Shown here: positions 25,189 through 34,603 of the stretch, piece by piece
Numbering within the stretch: the first letter of the stretch is position 1
Layout: each line of letters starts with the position of its first letter
Assembly: GCA_017849615.1 (NCBI GenBank)
Contig: JAFIGS010000023.1
Coordinates: 19,871 to 83,870, forward strand
DNA length: 64,000 nucleotides
DNA from: Pseudolabrys sp.
Lineage (GTDB): Bacteria > Pseudomonadota > Alphaproteobacteria > Rhizobiales > Xanthobacteraceae
Reading direction: 5' to 3'
Made by a program: the position numbers and the translations under genes
The notes under the pieces: generated by a model
What the model was told of the DNA's origin: nothing
The model's database searches: none
Seen by the model: the letters and a program-made list of their open reading frames with translations, nothing else

Positions 25189-25859
25189 GCCGGATGAACT
25201 CCATGGACGAAGGCACCATCGGCGAGCGCGCCTATCGCCGCATTCGAGGCGACATTCTGTTCGGCCGTCTGGCGCCGAGCGAAAAGCTCAAGCTGGAGCG
25301 GCTGAAGGACGATTACGGCGTCAGCGTCAGCACGTTGCGCGAGGTCCTGAGCCGGCTGGCGTCGGAGAAGCTGGTGGTGGCCGAAGGCCAGCGCGGCTTC
25401 GAGGTGGCGCCGGTCTCGGCCGCCGATCTCAAGGACATCGCTTCGCTGCGGCTGTTGCTCGAGGTGCACGCCATCGCGCAATCCTTCCAGAGCGGCGACA
25501 TGGAATGGGAGGCGCGAGTCGTCGCCGCCCATCACAAGCTCGCGGCGATGGAAGACAGAAAGAAGAGCGAAGGCAGCCCCGATGCCGAAACCTGGAAGCG
25601 CTATGACTGGGAGTTTCACCAGGCGCTGATTTCGGCCTGCGGCTCGCGCGAACTGATGGAAACGCATGGCGCCGTGTTCGACAAATATCTGCGTTATCAG
25701 GTGCTGGCGCTGACCGACCGCGGCGACATCGCCGCCCGCGAGCATAAGCAGCTGATGCAATGCGCGCTCAAGCGCGACGCCGCCAAAGCCGGCGCGGTGC
25801 TCAGGGCGCACATAACCGGAGGCGTGGACCACGCTCTGGCTGTCGGCAAGATCGCCTGA
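25185..25859 (+). CDS. GntR-family transcriptional regulator (FadR/FCD type), copy 2
   Basis: The 224-aa product is a close paralogue of the preceding gene, with shared stretches such as LVVAEGQRGFEV, ETWKRYDWEFH and FDKYLRYQ. ATG 25185 overlaps the copy-1 stop (ATGA), so the two are translated together and could form heterodimers. The domains are the same winged helix plus FCD. The two proteins differ mainly in the middle linker and C-terminus, suggesting separate ligand tuning after duplication. Confidence 0.87.
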   Translation: MSRMNSMDEGTIGERAYRRIRGDILFGRLAPSEKLKLERLKDDYGVSVSTLREVLSRLASEKLVVAEGQRGFEVAPVSAADLKDIASLRLLLEVHAIAQSFQSGDMEWEARVVAAHHKLAAMEDRKKSEGSPDAETWKRYDWEFHQALISACGSRELMETHGAVFDKYLRYQVLALTDRGDIAAREHKQLMQCALKRDAAKAGAVLRAHITGGVDHALAVGKIA

Positions 25860-25864
25860 GTAAA

Positions 25865-25880
25865 TCAAAAATCTCAGTTG
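25865..25880 (+). promoter_or_regulatory. Second copy of the candidate GntR operator
   Basis: TCAAAAATCTCAG followed by TTG matches 24364-24376 exactly over 13 bases, and it sits 55 bases before the shikimate dehydrogenase-like start. Two exact copies at two promoters of one locus suggest binding by the linked regulators. Confidence 0.5.
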
Positions 25881-25934
25881 TTCTTGAAGTTCTCCTATGC
25901 GAGATTGGCCATGGCCGTCCCGTGGAGATTTCGC

Positions 25935-26789
25935 ATGAGCCCCTCCCCCATCAGACTGGGGCTGATTGGCGACAATATCGCCGCGTCCAGTTCGCCCGCT
26001 TTGCATCGCCTGGCGGGGCAGCTGTCCGGGCTGACCGTCACTTATGACCTGCTGCGGCCGGCCGATCTCAACCGGTCGTTCGAGGAGGTGCTGGCCTGGG
26101 CCGAATCCTCGGGCTACCGCGGCCTGAACATCACCTATCCCTACAAGGAGCGCGTGGTCGCCCATCTCGACGTGCCCGATCCGGCGGTGCGCGCCGTCGG
26201 CGCCTGCAACACCGTCCTGTTCGGCGCGGGCCGGCCGGTCGGTTGGAACACCGATTATTCCGGCTTCATGGCCGCCTATCGCCACCGCTTCGGCGACAAA
26301 CCGCCGGGCCGCGTCGCCATGGCCGGCACCGGCGGCGTCGGCCGCGCCATTGCTTTCGCGCTGTGCCAACTCGGGGCCTCCGAGCTTCGCCTGTTCGATA
26401 TCGATGCCGCGAAGTCGAGGACATTGGCCGAAGCCTTGCGGGCGCTGCCCTCCGGCGCGGCCGTGAGCGCCGCCGGCACCATCGAGGCAGCAACCCGCGA
26501 CGCCGACGGCCTGGTCAACTCGACGCCGATCGGCATGGTCGGCATCGGCGGCTGTGCTTTCCCGCCGGCCACCATTGCCGGGCGGCGCTGGGCCTTCGAC
26601 GCCGTTTACACGCCGGTCGAAACGCCGTTCATGGCCGCGGCCGCGGCAGCCGGACTCGACCTGCTGAGCGGTTATGAGCTGTTCTTCTATCAGGGCGTCG
26701 ATGCCTTCCGGCACTTCACCGGCACCGAGCCGTCGGAGCCGCTGCTCCGCGACGCGCTGAAGGCCGGCGAAACGCAGGTCCCGGCCTAG
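25935..26789 (+). CDS. Shikimate dehydrogenase-like enzyme (AroE/QuiA family)
   Basis: The 284-aa product keeps the key AroE residues: two Ser in ASSSPALH, Lys of NITYPYKE, Asn of GACNTV, Asp of NTDYSGF and a Gln in FFYQGVDAF. The nucleotide-binding loop is GTGGVGRA. It should oxidise or reduce at the 3-position of shikimate or quinate with NAD(P). ATG 25935 has a GGAG site; the open frame to 25878 would run through the candidate operator. Linkage to a TRAP importer and a dehydroquinase-like gene suggests it is catabolic rather than the housekeeping AroE. Confidence 0.87.
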   Translation: MSPSPIRLGLIGDNIAASSSPALHRLAGQLSGLTVTYDLLRPADLNRSFEEVLAWAESSGYRGLNITYPYKERVVAHLDVPDPAVRAVGACNTVLFGAGRPVGWNTDYSGFMAAYRHRFGDKPPGRVAMAGTGGVGRAIAFALCQLGASELRLFDIDAAKSRTLAEALRALPSGAAVSAAGTIEAATRDADGLVNSTPIGMVGIGGCAFPPATIAGRRWAFDAVYTPVETPFMAAAAAAGLDLLSGYELFFYQGVDAFRHFTGTEPSEPLLRDALKAGETQVPA

Positions 26790-26814
26790 AGCGCCTGACT
26801 AAGTTTGCCGGTCG

Positions 26815-27444
26815 TCAGCCAACCGCGGCGTCATAGGCGGCGACGGCGGCGGCGGCGGCGGCGGCAACATCAGCGGCATTCATCCCCGGCCGATAAAGAC
26901 TGCTGCCGAGCCCGAAAGCGCGCACGCCGACGGCCAAGTATGACGCGAAGTTCTTGTCGGACACACCGCCCACGGCGACGATAACGGTCTCCTCCGGCAG
27001 CACCGCGCGAATGGCGGCAATACCTGACGGGCCGAGAACCGACGCCGGAAAAAATTTAAGCGCGGAAGCGCCAGCGCGTTGCGCCGCCAGCGCCTCGGTC
27101 GGCGAGAATACGCCCGGCAGGCTGATCATGCCCCGCGCGCGCGCCGTCGCCAGCACATTGAGATCGATGTTGGGGCTGACCATCAGCCGTCCGCCGGCAT
27201 CGCAAACCCGTGTGCAGTCCGCCACCGTGAGCACGGTGCCGGCCCCGACGATGCATTCAGCGCCGAACCGGCGCGCCAGCCGCTCGATCGAGCGCAAAGG
27301 ATCGGGTGAATTCAGCGGCACCTCGATCATCTCGAAGCCGGCATGTATGAGCTTCTCGCCGATCGATTCCACCTCGTCCGGCTTTACGCCGCGAAGGATC
27401 GCGACCAGCGAGCGTTTCAGCCTCGGCCAAGTCGGCATTTGCAT
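26815..27444 (-). CDS. dgoA: 2-dehydro-3-deoxy-6-phosphogalactonate aldolase
   Basis: The 209-aa product is a class I KDPG/KDPGal aldolase: VAILRGVKPDEVESI opens it, the Schiff-base Lys is in ALKFFPAS, and the Glu in FEMIEVPLNSP is the expected acid/base residue. ILRGV with NSPDPL, rather than the KDPG-type RT motif, favours the DgoA branch. It cleaves KDPGal to pyruvate and glyceraldehyde 3-phosphate. ATG 27444 overlaps the upstream kinase stop (TGATG); a second ATG at 27438 is possible. The two enzymes form the last steps of De Ley-Doudoroff galactose/galactonate breakdown. Confidence 0.9.
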   Translation of the reverse strand: MQMPTWPRLKRSLVAILRGVKPDEVESIGEKLIHAGFEMIEVPLNSPDPLRSIERLARRFGAECIVGAGTVLTVADCTRVCDAGGRLMVSPNIDLNVLATARARGMISLPGVFSPTEALAAQRAGASALKFFPASVLGPSGIAAIRAVLPEETVIVAVGGVSDKNFASYLAVGVRAFGLGSSLYRPGMNAADVAAAAAAAVAAYDAAVG

Positions 27445-28364
27445 CAGCGGAAACGCTCCTTCCATAGCCCCTTGGCGGCCTTGATCAGGCCGCGCCGCGC
27501 CGTCTGCTCGGCGTCGTCCGCCCGCACTTCATAGCCGAGATGCTCGAGAGCGTCTTCATAGAGCGCGCCGAGATCGCCAGAAGCTATGAGGCGCAGCGCC
27601 TGCTTGTTGCCGTAGCGCCGGATCGCGCCGGCAGTCTCGCTGCCGATGAGCAGCCCGGAGAGCCGCGCCGCGCCATCGGCGCGCTGCTCGAAGCCGAGCA
27701 ATTGGGCCGCGCGCAGCCGGAATAGCGCGGACGACAATTCGGCTTGTCCCGACACCGCCGCGGACAGCGCTTGGTGAAAGGCTTCGCTCGGCCGCACCGG
27801 CAACGTGCCGGTTTCGACGGCGTGGGCCAGAATCGTGTGCGAGGTGATGACGGAGAACAATTCACCGGTCATAAAGCTCGTCAGGCCGACGATACTGCCG
27901 CTCTCGAGCGCCACCCACTTGCTATGCGTGCCCGGAACGCAGACCAGACCGCTGAAGCCATCCTCGATCGCGCCGAGAATCTGCGTTTCTTCACCGCGCA
28001 TGACCTCGGGCCATGCCGGATCGCGATGAGCAATGCCGGGAAGGATGCGGACGTCGCCCGCCGTATCGACACGGACAGCGCCTTCGTGCAGCCGGTCGAG
28101 GCGGCACGGCGTCGACAGATAAGGAGCCTCGACCCAGCCCTGCTTCGCGCCGGCCATGCCGCTGATCAGAACCGGCAGGCCCTCGGTGGCGCCAAGTTTC
28201 TCGAGGTGCTGCCGCAACACCGGGGCGAAGCCGGCGCTGGCGCAATGCAACATGCCTTCCGGCCCGCGGCTAAAGGCGAGCGGCGTGCCATCGGCAGCCA
28301 TGCGCCAGGCGCGAAAACTGCTGGTGCCCCAATCGACGGCGACAAAAGCTCCGTCCTCGCTCAC
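27444..28364 (-). CDS. dgoK: 2-dehydro-3-deoxygalactonokinase
   Basis: The 306-aa product starts near the phosphate-binding VAVDWGTSSFRAWRM of the DgoK family and contains CVPGTHSKWVALE, the region of the catalytic residues, and FMTGELFSVITSHTILA. It phosphorylates 2-dehydro-3-deoxygalactonate for the aldolase encoded next. GTG 28364 was chosen because it sits just before the conserved N-terminus; upstream in-frame codons lack homology. No strong ribosome site is seen, but the GTG overlaps the stop of a small upstream frame (GTGA). A dehydrogenase and dehydratase for the earlier steps are not in the window. Confidence 0.87.
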   Translation of the reverse strand: MSEDGAFVAVDWGTSSFRAWRMAADGTPLAFSRGPEGMLHCASAGFAPVLRQHLEKLGATEGLPVLISGMAGAKQGWVEAPYLSTPCRLDRLHEGAVRVDTAGDVRILPGIAHRDPAWPEVMRGEETQILGAIEDGFSGLVCVPGTHSKWVALESGSIVGLTSFMTGELFSVITSHTILAHAVETGTLPVRPSEAFHQALSAAVSGQAELSSALFRLRAAQLLGFEQRADGAARLSGLLIGSETAGAIRRYGNKQALRLIASGDLGALYEDALEHLGYEVRADDAEQTARRGLIKAAKGLWKERFR

Positions 28365-28495
28365 GCTTGCACCGGAACCCGCGCGCGGCCCCAACCCGCG
28401 GCCTCTCGTACCATGAGGTCTTGCATTGCCTCGTCCATGAATTCCAGATGGGCGATCGTCGGCACAGTATAGAAGCCCGGCGGCGGCGCCGCCAC
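28361..28495 (-). CDS. Possible small ORF or gene remnant between kdpE and dgoK
   Basis: A 44-codon frame from GTG 28495 contains FYTVPTIAHLEFMDEAMQDLMVREA and ends in TGA overlapping the dgoK GTG. The sequence reads like protein rather than noise, and the overlap suggests coupling. There is no ribosome site of note, and it may be the surviving C-terminus of a deleted gene. Family not recognised. Confidence 0.25.
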   Translation of the reverse strand: MAAPPPGFYTVPTIAHLEFMDEAMQDLMVREAAGWGRARVPVQA

Positions 28496-28511
28496 CGGCG
28501 CGGCGCCACGT

Positions 28512-29201
28512 TCACTGCTCGGCGATGCGATAACCGATGCCCGGCTCGGTGAGCACGACTGCAGGCTCATTGGGCGTCAGTTCGATTTTTTGCCGAAGCT
28601 GACCGATATAGACCCGCAGGTACTGCGTATCCTCGACATGCGCCGGGCCCCACACCGCCGACAATATCTGCTTGTGCGTGAGCACCCGCCCGGCATGCCG
28701 CGCCAGGAACGACAGCAACTCGAACTCCTTCGGCGTCAGCTTCAATTCGGCGCCGGCGCGCGTCACGCGGTGCCGCACGGCATCGACCTCCAGATCGCCG
28801 ACCCGCAGCACCGGCACCTCCGCCTTGCGCTGCATGCGGTGGCGCAGCGCCGCCCGCATCCGCGCCATGAGTTCGCCGACCGTGAACGGCTTGTTGACGT
28901 AGTCATCGGCGCCGAGATCGAGCGACTCGATTTTCTCGGCCTCGCGCTCACGGGCCGACAGCACGACGATCGGCACATCCGACCATTCGCGCACCCGCCG
29001 GATCACGTCCTTTCCGTCGCCGTCGGGCAGGCCGAGATCGAGCAGCACGATATCGGGCGGGCGCGCGGCAATGCGCTTGACCGCCTCGGCCGCCGTCCCA
29101 GCGCTGTCCATCTCGTAGTCGTTGGCCTCCAGCGCCGGCTTGAGGAAGCGCAGAATCGCGGCTTCGTCATCGACCACCAGAACCGACGTCTTGGCGCTCA
29201 T
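28512..29201 (-). CDS. kdpE: KdpE response regulator
   Basis: The 229-aa product is an OmpR-type regulator. The receiver domain has the acidic pair in VVDDEAA, phospho-acceptor Asp in IVLLDLGLPDGDG and the Lys in YVNKPFTVGEL. The C-terminal winged helix contains LTPKEFELLSFLARHAGRVLTHKQIL. The start overlaps the kdpD stop by 4 bases. With KdpD it switches on kdp transcription when potassium is scarce or osmolarity is high. Confidence 0.95.
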   Translation of the reverse strand: MSAKTSVLVVDDEAAILRFLKPALEANDYEMDSAGTAAEAVKRIAARPPDIVLLDLGLPDGDGKDVIRRVREWSDVPIVVLSAREREAEKIESLDLGADDYVNKPFTVGELMARMRAALRHRMQRKAEVPVLRVGDLEVDAVRHRVTRAGAELKLTPKEFELLSFLARHAGRVLTHKQILSAVWGPAHVEDTQYLRVYIGQLRQKIELTPNEPAVVLTEPGIGYRIAEQ

Positions 29202-31873
29202 GTCGCCTCACTCTCGCGCGGGAATGTCAGGATGAAACGCGCCCCGCCGCCCGGCGGCGTATCCGCCGCGATCGAACCGCCATGCGCTTCCATGATGCCT
29301 TTGGCAATGGCCAGCCCAAGCCCTGTGCTCTGGTGCCCATCGCCGTGGATGGCGCCGCGCTCGCCACCGATGGCGAACTTGTCGAAGATATGCGCCTGCG
29401 CCGCCGGCGCGATACCGGGCCCGTTATCGGTCATGCGCAAGGTCAGCGCGCCGGGGGCGATAGCGCCGTCGACGACGATGCGCGTATCCTTCGGCGTATG
29501 CACGATGGCGTTGGCGATGACATTGCCGATCGCCTGTTCCGCCAGAGTGGCGTCGGCGCGCACCAGCGGCAGATCGGCCGGCAGGTCCACCGTGATGACC
29601 TGCATCGCGCCACGCCGCCGCGCCGCCCCGACAACCCGCTCGACGATCTCGCGCAGATCGATCCAGTCGCGCCGCAGTTCAAGCGCGCCGGCGTCGATGC
29701 GCGTAATGGCGAGCAGGTTGCGCACCATCTCGTCGAGTCCTTCTGCCTCCTGCTTGATCTGTCCCAGCAGATCCGTCTTCGCCGCGTCGCCAAGCTTGTC
29801 GCCGTAATCGATCAGGCTGGTCGCCGATCCGAGTATCGACGACAAAGGCGTGCGGAAATCGTGAGAAATCGACGCCAGCAAGGTGTTGCGCACGCGCTCG
29901 GTTTCGGTCGCGGTCTTCGCGCTCACCATTTCGCGCGCCAGCGCTGCGCGGTCGAGCGCCGCCGCGGTCTGCTCCGACAATGTATTGAGCAGCGCCTTCG
30001 CCTCGGAATCCAGGCTTGCCTCGCCCGCGCCGCGCGCGACACCGATGACACCCAGTGTGCGCTCGCCGATGCGCAGCGGCACGAAATACCACGGCACCGT
30101 GGGCAGCGTGCCGGTGTCGGCGCCGGCGGGCTCGTTATGGCTGTAGGCCCAGCGCGCCGCCGTCATCGCCGCCGCATCCAGTTCGTCCTCCGGCGGCCAC
30201 GCCGCGGTGAGCACCAGATCGTCGTCGCGCGCGAAGAGCACCACCACGGCGCGGCCGAGCCCGGTGTGAATCTCGCTGGCGGCGCCCTCCGCAAGCGCAT
30301 CCTGCGTCGCCAGACCGGACATCCGCCGTGTGAACTCGTAGAGGCGGCGCATCGCGCGCATGCGGTCCGCGGCGACGCGCGCCTGTTCGCGCACCAGGCC
30401 AGCCATGGCCGACGACACGACGGCGACGACCAGGAAGATCACCAGCGCCAGAAGCTCGTACGGTTCGGCAATGGTGAAAGTATAGATCGGCGGAATGAAG
30501 AAGAAATTGTAGACAGCGAAGGACAACAGCGACGCGACGATCGCCGGCAGGATGCCGAAATTGATGGCGGTGAACAGCACAGCCAGCATGAAGATCATCG
30601 ACAGATTGGGCAGCGGCGTCAGTTGGGTGATGATCTTGCCGGCGCCCAACGCCACCATGACGGCCAGCGCGGCATAGACGAAATGCAGCGGCCGGGGTGG
30701 CAGCCAGCGCCAGGCCCGTTTCGCCGCACCAGCACCTTCCGCCTCGCGCGTCACCAGATGGATGGCGATGTCCTGCGCCCGGCGCACCAGTTCATGCGGC
30801 AGCGAGCGGCGCAGCAGTTCGCTCAGGAAGCCGCCGCGCGAGCGGCCGATGACGATCTGCGTAACATTCTCGAACCGGGCGAAGCGCAGCAATTCGCCCG
30901 GCAGATCGGTGCCGGTCAACGTCTGCGTCTCGGCGCCAAGGCTCTGCGCCAGCGCCATCGCGCTGTCGAGGCGCGCGCGCCCGGCATCGCCGAGCACCGC
31001 GCCGGGCCGCTCGACGGTCACCGCGACCCACGGGGCGTCCATGAGATCGGCGAGACGCTTGGCCGCGCGCACCAGCATCGGCGCACCCGCATCGGGGCCG
31101 ATGCACACCAGAATGCGCTCGCCCGCGGCCCACGGCCCCTCGATGGCGTGGGCCTGCATGCGCTCGATCAGCGCCGCATCGACACGCTCGGCGGCGCGGC
31201 GGAGCGCCAGCTCGCGCAAGGCCGTCAGGTTCTGCGGCTTGAAGAAATTCTCGACCGCGCGCGCCGCGGTCTCCTGGACATAGACCTTGCCTTCGGCGAG
31301 ACGCTTGAGCAGTTCGTCGGGCGGAAAATCGACCAGCACGACTTCGTCGGCCTTGTCGAACACGGTGTCCGGCACGGTTTCGCGCACCCGCACCTTGCTG
31401 ATCTTCTGCACGACATCGTTGAGGCTTTCGAGATGCTGGATGTTCAGCGTCGTCCAGACATCGATGCCGGCCTCAAGAATTTCATCGACATCCTGCCAGC
31501 GCTTGGGGTGACGGCTGCCCGGCACATTGGTGTGAGCATATTCATCGACCAGCAGCAGCCCCGGCTTGCGCGACAGCGCCGCGTCGAGATCGAATTCGCG
31601 CATAACCTGGTTGCGATAGATGATCGGCTTGCGCGGCAAGGCCTCGAGGCCGCCGGTCAGTTGCTCGGTCTCGCGGCGGCCGTGGGTCTCGATCAGGCCG
31701 GCGACGACGTCGCGGCCGCCGTCGCGCTCGCTGCGGGCGGCGGTGAGCATGGCGTAGGTCTTGCCGACGCCCGGCGCGGCGCCGAGAAATATCTTCAGCC
31801 GCCCGCGCCCTTCCTTGCGGGCGAGCGAGAGCAGCGCGTCGGGTGAGGCTCGTGGGCTATCCGTGCCGGGCAT
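29198..31873 (-). CDS. kdpD: KdpD osmosensitive/K+ sensor histidine kinase
   Basis: The 891-aa product has the full KdpD layout: N-terminal KdpD domain with Walker A (LGAAPGVGKTYAML) and VDEYAHTN, a universal-stress-protein-like domain (about 245-370), four membrane helices (about 395-490), a GAF-like region, and a HisKA/HATPase core with SISHDFRTPLSS (phospho-His), NVIANAIVH, DNGPGIAP and STGLGLAIAKGI. It senses potassium and turgor and phosphorylates KdpE. It lies downstream of kdpC after a 25-base gap. Confidence 0.95.
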   Translation of the reverse strand: MPGTDSPRASPDALLSLARKEGRGRLKIFLGAAPGVGKTYAMLTAARSERDGGRDVVAGLIETHGRRETEQLTGGLEALPRKPIIYRNQVMREFDLDAALSRKPGLLLVDEYAHTNVPGSRHPKRWQDVDEILEAGIDVWTTLNIQHLESLNDVVQKISKVRVRETVPDTVFDKADEVVLVDFPPDELLKRLAEGKVYVQETAARAVENFFKPQNLTALRELALRRAAERVDAALIERMQAHAIEGPWAAGERILVCIGPDAGAPMLVRAAKRLADLMDAPWVAVTVERPGAVLGDAGRARLDSAMALAQSLGAETQTLTGTDLPGELLRFARFENVTQIVIGRSRGGFLSELLRRSLPHELVRRAQDIAIHLVTREAEGAGAAKRAWRWLPPRPLHFVYAALAVMVALGAGKIITQLTPLPNLSMIFMLAVLFTAINFGILPAIVASLLSFAVYNFFFIPPIYTFTIAEPYELLALVIFLVVAVVSSAMAGLVREQARVAADRMRAMRRLYEFTRRMSGLATQDALAEGAASEIHTGLGRAVVVLFARDDDLVLTAAWPPEDELDAAAMTAARWAYSHNEPAGADTGTLPTVPWYFVPLRIGERTLGVIGVARGAGEASLDSEAKALLNTLSEQTAAALDRAALAREMVSAKTATETERVRNTLLASISHDFRTPLSSILGSATSLIDYGDKLGDAAKTDLLGQIKQEAEGLDEMVRNLLAITRIDAGALELRRDWIDLREIVERVVGAARRRGAMQVITVDLPADLPLVRADATLAEQAIGNVIANAIVHTPKDTRIVVDGAIAPGALTLRMTDNGPGIAPAAQAHIFDKFAIGGERGAIHGDGHQSTGLGLAIAKGIMEAHGGSIAADTPPGGGARFILTFPRESEAT

Positions 31874-31898
31874 CCGGCTCCTCTTGGGGCGGCCAAGT

Positions 31899-32501
31899 CT
31901 AGGATGTCAGGCCGTCGAGTGCGAGGTTCAACTCCAGCACATTCACACGCGGCTCGCCCAGCAGGCCGAGGGTCCGGCCCTTGATCTGCGCCTCGACCAG
32001 CGCCCGCACCCGGTTTTCCGGCAAGCCGCGCGCCTTCGCCACGCGCAGGACCTGAAACAGCGCCGCCGCGGGGGAAATATCGGGGTCGAGGCCGCTCGCC
32101 GACGTGGTGACGAGATCGACCGGCACGGCGGCGCCCGGGTTGTCCTTCTTCAGCGCCTCGACATCGGCGGCAATGCGCTCGGCCAGCGCCTTGCTGGTGG
32201 GGCCGAGATTGGAGCCGCCGGAATTGGCGGCGTTGTAGGGCGCCGCCACGCTCTTGGTGGCGTCCTGCGGATCCGGCGCGGTGGTCGCCGACAGGCGGCC
32301 GTGGAAGTACCTGTCGCTGGTGAAGGCCTGGCCGATCAGCGCCGAGCCGATCACCTTGCCGTCCTTCTCGATCAGGCTGCCTTGCGCCTGAACCGGGAAC
32401 AGCACGCCGGCGATGCCGGTCATTCCCAGCGGATAAACAAGTCCCGTGACGATGGTCAGCGCGACCAGCAGCACGACGGCGGGGCGGATTTCCTTGAGCA
32501 T
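31899..32501 (-). CDS. kdpC: Potassium-transporting ATPase subunit KdpC
   Basis: The 200-aa product has one N-terminal membrane helix ([24 protein letters not shown]) and the conserved [17 protein letters not shown] motif of KdpC, with RVLEALVEAQ-like sequence near the end. KdpC raises ATP affinity of KdpB and stabilises the complex. The gene lies 12 bases after kdpB. Confidence 0.95.
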   Translation of the reverse strand: MLKEIRPAVVLLVALTIVTGLVYPLGMTGIAGVLFPVQAQGSLIEKDGKVIGSALIGQAFTSDRYFHGRLSATTAPDPQDATKSVAAPYNAANSGGSNLGPTSKALAERIAADVEALKKDNPGAAVPVDLVTTSASGLDPDISPAAALFQVLRVAKARGLPENRVRALVEAQIKGRTLGLLGEPRVNVLELNLALDGLTS

Positions 32502-32513
32502 GGCACGCCTCCT

Positions 32514-34586
32514 TCAGACGAGATGCAGCGCGACGACGACGAGGTCGATCGCCTTGATGCCGATGAACGGCAGAACGATGCCGCCGGCGCCGTAGATCAG
32601 AAGGTTCCGCCGCAGCAGCGCGGCAGCCCCCACCGGGCGATAGGTGACGCCCTTCAGCGCCAGCGGAATGAGCGCAATGATGATCAGCGCGTTGAAGACG
32701 ATCGCCGACAGGATGGCGCTCTGCGGCGTCGTCAGCCCCATGACGTTGAGCACGCCGAGCTGCGGGTAGAACGCCGCGAACATCGCCGGGATGATGGCGA
32801 AATACTTGGCGACATCGTTGGCGATCGAGAATGTCGTCAGCGCGCCGCGCGTCATCAAGAGCTGCTTGCCGATCTCGACGACTTCAATGAGCTTGGTCGG
32901 GTCGCTGTCGAGATCGACCATGTTGCCGGCTTCGCGCGCCGCCTGCGTGCCGCTCTGCATGGCGACGCCGACATCTGCCTGCGCCAGCGCCGGCGCGTCA
33001 TTCGTGCCATCGCCGCACATCGCGATCAGGCGGCCTTGCGCCTGCTCGCCGCGAATATAGCGCAGCTTGTCCTCCGGCGTCGCCTGCGCGATGAAATCGT
33101 CCACGCCGGCTTCCGATGCGATGGAGGCCGCCGTCACCGGATTGTCGCCGGTGATCATCACCGTCTTGATGCCCATGCGGCGCAGCGCGGCGAAACGCTC
33201 CTTCACATCCGGCTTCACCACGTCCTTGAGGTGGATGACGCCGATGATGCGCCCGCCATCGGCGAGGCCGAGCGGCGTGCCGCCGGCGCGGGCAATCCGG
33301 TCCACGGCGGCGCGGAACGCCGGCGGCTCGGCGACGTCGCGGCCCGCCTGCTCCTGCGCGAACTTGAGCACCGAATCGACGGCTCCCTTGCGCAACTTGC
33401 GCGCGCCGATATCGACGCCCGACAGGCGCGTGGTGGCGGAGAATTCGATGAACCGCGAGCCTTCCGGCGCGGCGTCACGGCGGACATTGTACTTGTCCTG
33501 CACCAGCAGCACGATCGAGCGGCCTTCCGCCGTCTCGTCCGCGTCGCTGGCAAACAAGGCCAGCTCCGCCGCTTCGCGCTCGGACACGCCGGGCACCGGG
33601 ATGATCTCGGTCGCCAGGCGGTTGCCGAAGGTGATGGTGCCCGTCTTGTCGAGCAGCAGCGTATCGACGTCGCCGGCGGCTTCCACCGCGCGGCCCGACA
33701 TCGCCAGCACATTGAACCGCACCAGGCGATCCATGCCGGCAATGCCGATCGCCGACAGCAGCGCGCCGATGGTGGTGGGAATGAGCGTCACGAACAGCGC
33801 GACCAGCACCAGGACAGATATCGCGCCGCCGGCATATAGAGCGTAGCTCGGGATGCTCGCGGTGGCGAAGACGAAGATGATGGTCAGGCCGACGAGGAGA
33901 ATGTTGAGCGCGATTTCGTTAGGCGTCTTCTGCCGCTCGGCGCCTTCCACCAGCTTGATCATGCGGTCGAGGAAGGAAGAGCCCGGCGACGACGTGATGC
34001 GGATGACGATGCGATCGGAAATGACGGTGGTGCCGCCGGTCACGGCCGAGCGGTCGCCGCCCGACTCGCGGATCACCGGCGCGGATTCGCCGGTCACCGC
34101 GGCTTCGTTGACCGAGGCGATGCCCTCGATGATATCGCCGTCGCCGGGGATGATGTCGCCCGCCTCGCAGACGACGAGATCGCCGGCTTCCAGTTCCTCA
34201 GCCGTCACGCCTTCGTAGAGTTCGTGGTTGTCGGCCGACAGCAGGCGCTTGGCGCGGGTCTGCGCACGGGTCTGGCGCAGCGTGTCGGCCTGCGCCTTGC
34301 CGCGCCCTTCCGCCACCGCTTCGGCGAAATTGGCGAACAGCACGGTGAACCACAGCCAGACCACGATCTGCAGCTCGAAGCCGATGTTCTGCGCGCCGGC
34401 CGCGATGTCGCGAACGAGCAGTACGGTCGTCAGCGCCGTGACCATCTCGAGCACGAACATCACGGGGTTTTTGGCCAGCGTGCGCGGATCGAGTTTGACA
34501 AAGGCCTGGCCGATCGCGGGCAGCACGATCGCCGGATCGAGCAAGGACGAGGCGGCCATGCGCTTGCGGACTTTTGACGTTTCCAT
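32514..34586 (-). CDS. kdpB: Potassium-transporting ATPase, P-type catalytic subunit KdpB
   Basis: The 690-aa product is the energy-coupling subunit. It shows the phosphorylation site [13 protein letters not shown], the actuator TGESAPV, the nucleotide-domain [11 protein letters not shown] and the hinge [18 protein letters not shown]. Length and helix pattern match KdpB from other proteobacteria. It hydrolyses ATP to drive K+ import through KdpA. It lies between kdpA and kdpC with short gaps. Confidence 0.96.
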   Translation of the reverse strand: METSKVRKRMAASSLLDPAIVLPAIGQAFVKLDPRTLAKNPVMFVLEMVTALTTVLLVRDIAAGAQNIGFELQIVVWLWFTVLFANFAEAVAEGRGKAQADTLRQTRAQTRAKRLLSADNHELYEGVTAEELEAGDLVVCEAGDIIPGDGDIIEGIASVNEAAVTGESAPVIRESGGDRSAVTGGTTVISDRIVIRITSSPGSSFLDRMIKLVEGAERQKTPNEIALNILLVGLTIIFVFATASIPSYALYAGGAISVLVLVALFVTLIPTTIGALLSAIGIAGMDRLVRFNVLAMSGRAVEAAGDVDTLLLDKTGTITFGNRLATEIIPVPGVSEREAAELALFASDADETAEGRSIVLLVQDKYNVRRDAAPEGSRFIEFSATTRLSGVDIGARKLRKGAVDSVLKFAQEQAGRDVAEPPAFRAAVDRIARAGGTPLGLADGGRIIGVIHLKDVVKPDVKERFAALRRMGIKTVMITGDNPVTAASIASEAGVDDFIAQATPEDKLRYIRGEQAQGRLIAMCGDGTNDAPALAQADVGVAMQSGTQAAREAGNMVDLDSDPTKLIEVVEIGKQLLMTRGALTTFSIANDVAKYFAIIPAMFAAFYPQLGVLNVMGLTTPQSAILSAIVFNALIIIALIPLALKGVTYRPVGAAALLRRNLLIYGAGGIVLPFIGIKAIDLVVVALHLV

Positions 34587-34603
34587 GGACGTGAACTCCG
34601 GAA

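Noticed and set aside
26850-26870. GGC/GCC triplet run near the end of dgoA
   Set aside because: It simply encodes an Ala-rich stretch of the aldolase C-terminus; not a separate repeat element.
29282-31846. 854-codon frame antisense to kdpD
   Set aside because: Shadow caused by high G+C third positions; composition (Arg/His/Gln-rich) is not protein-like and kdpD is certain.
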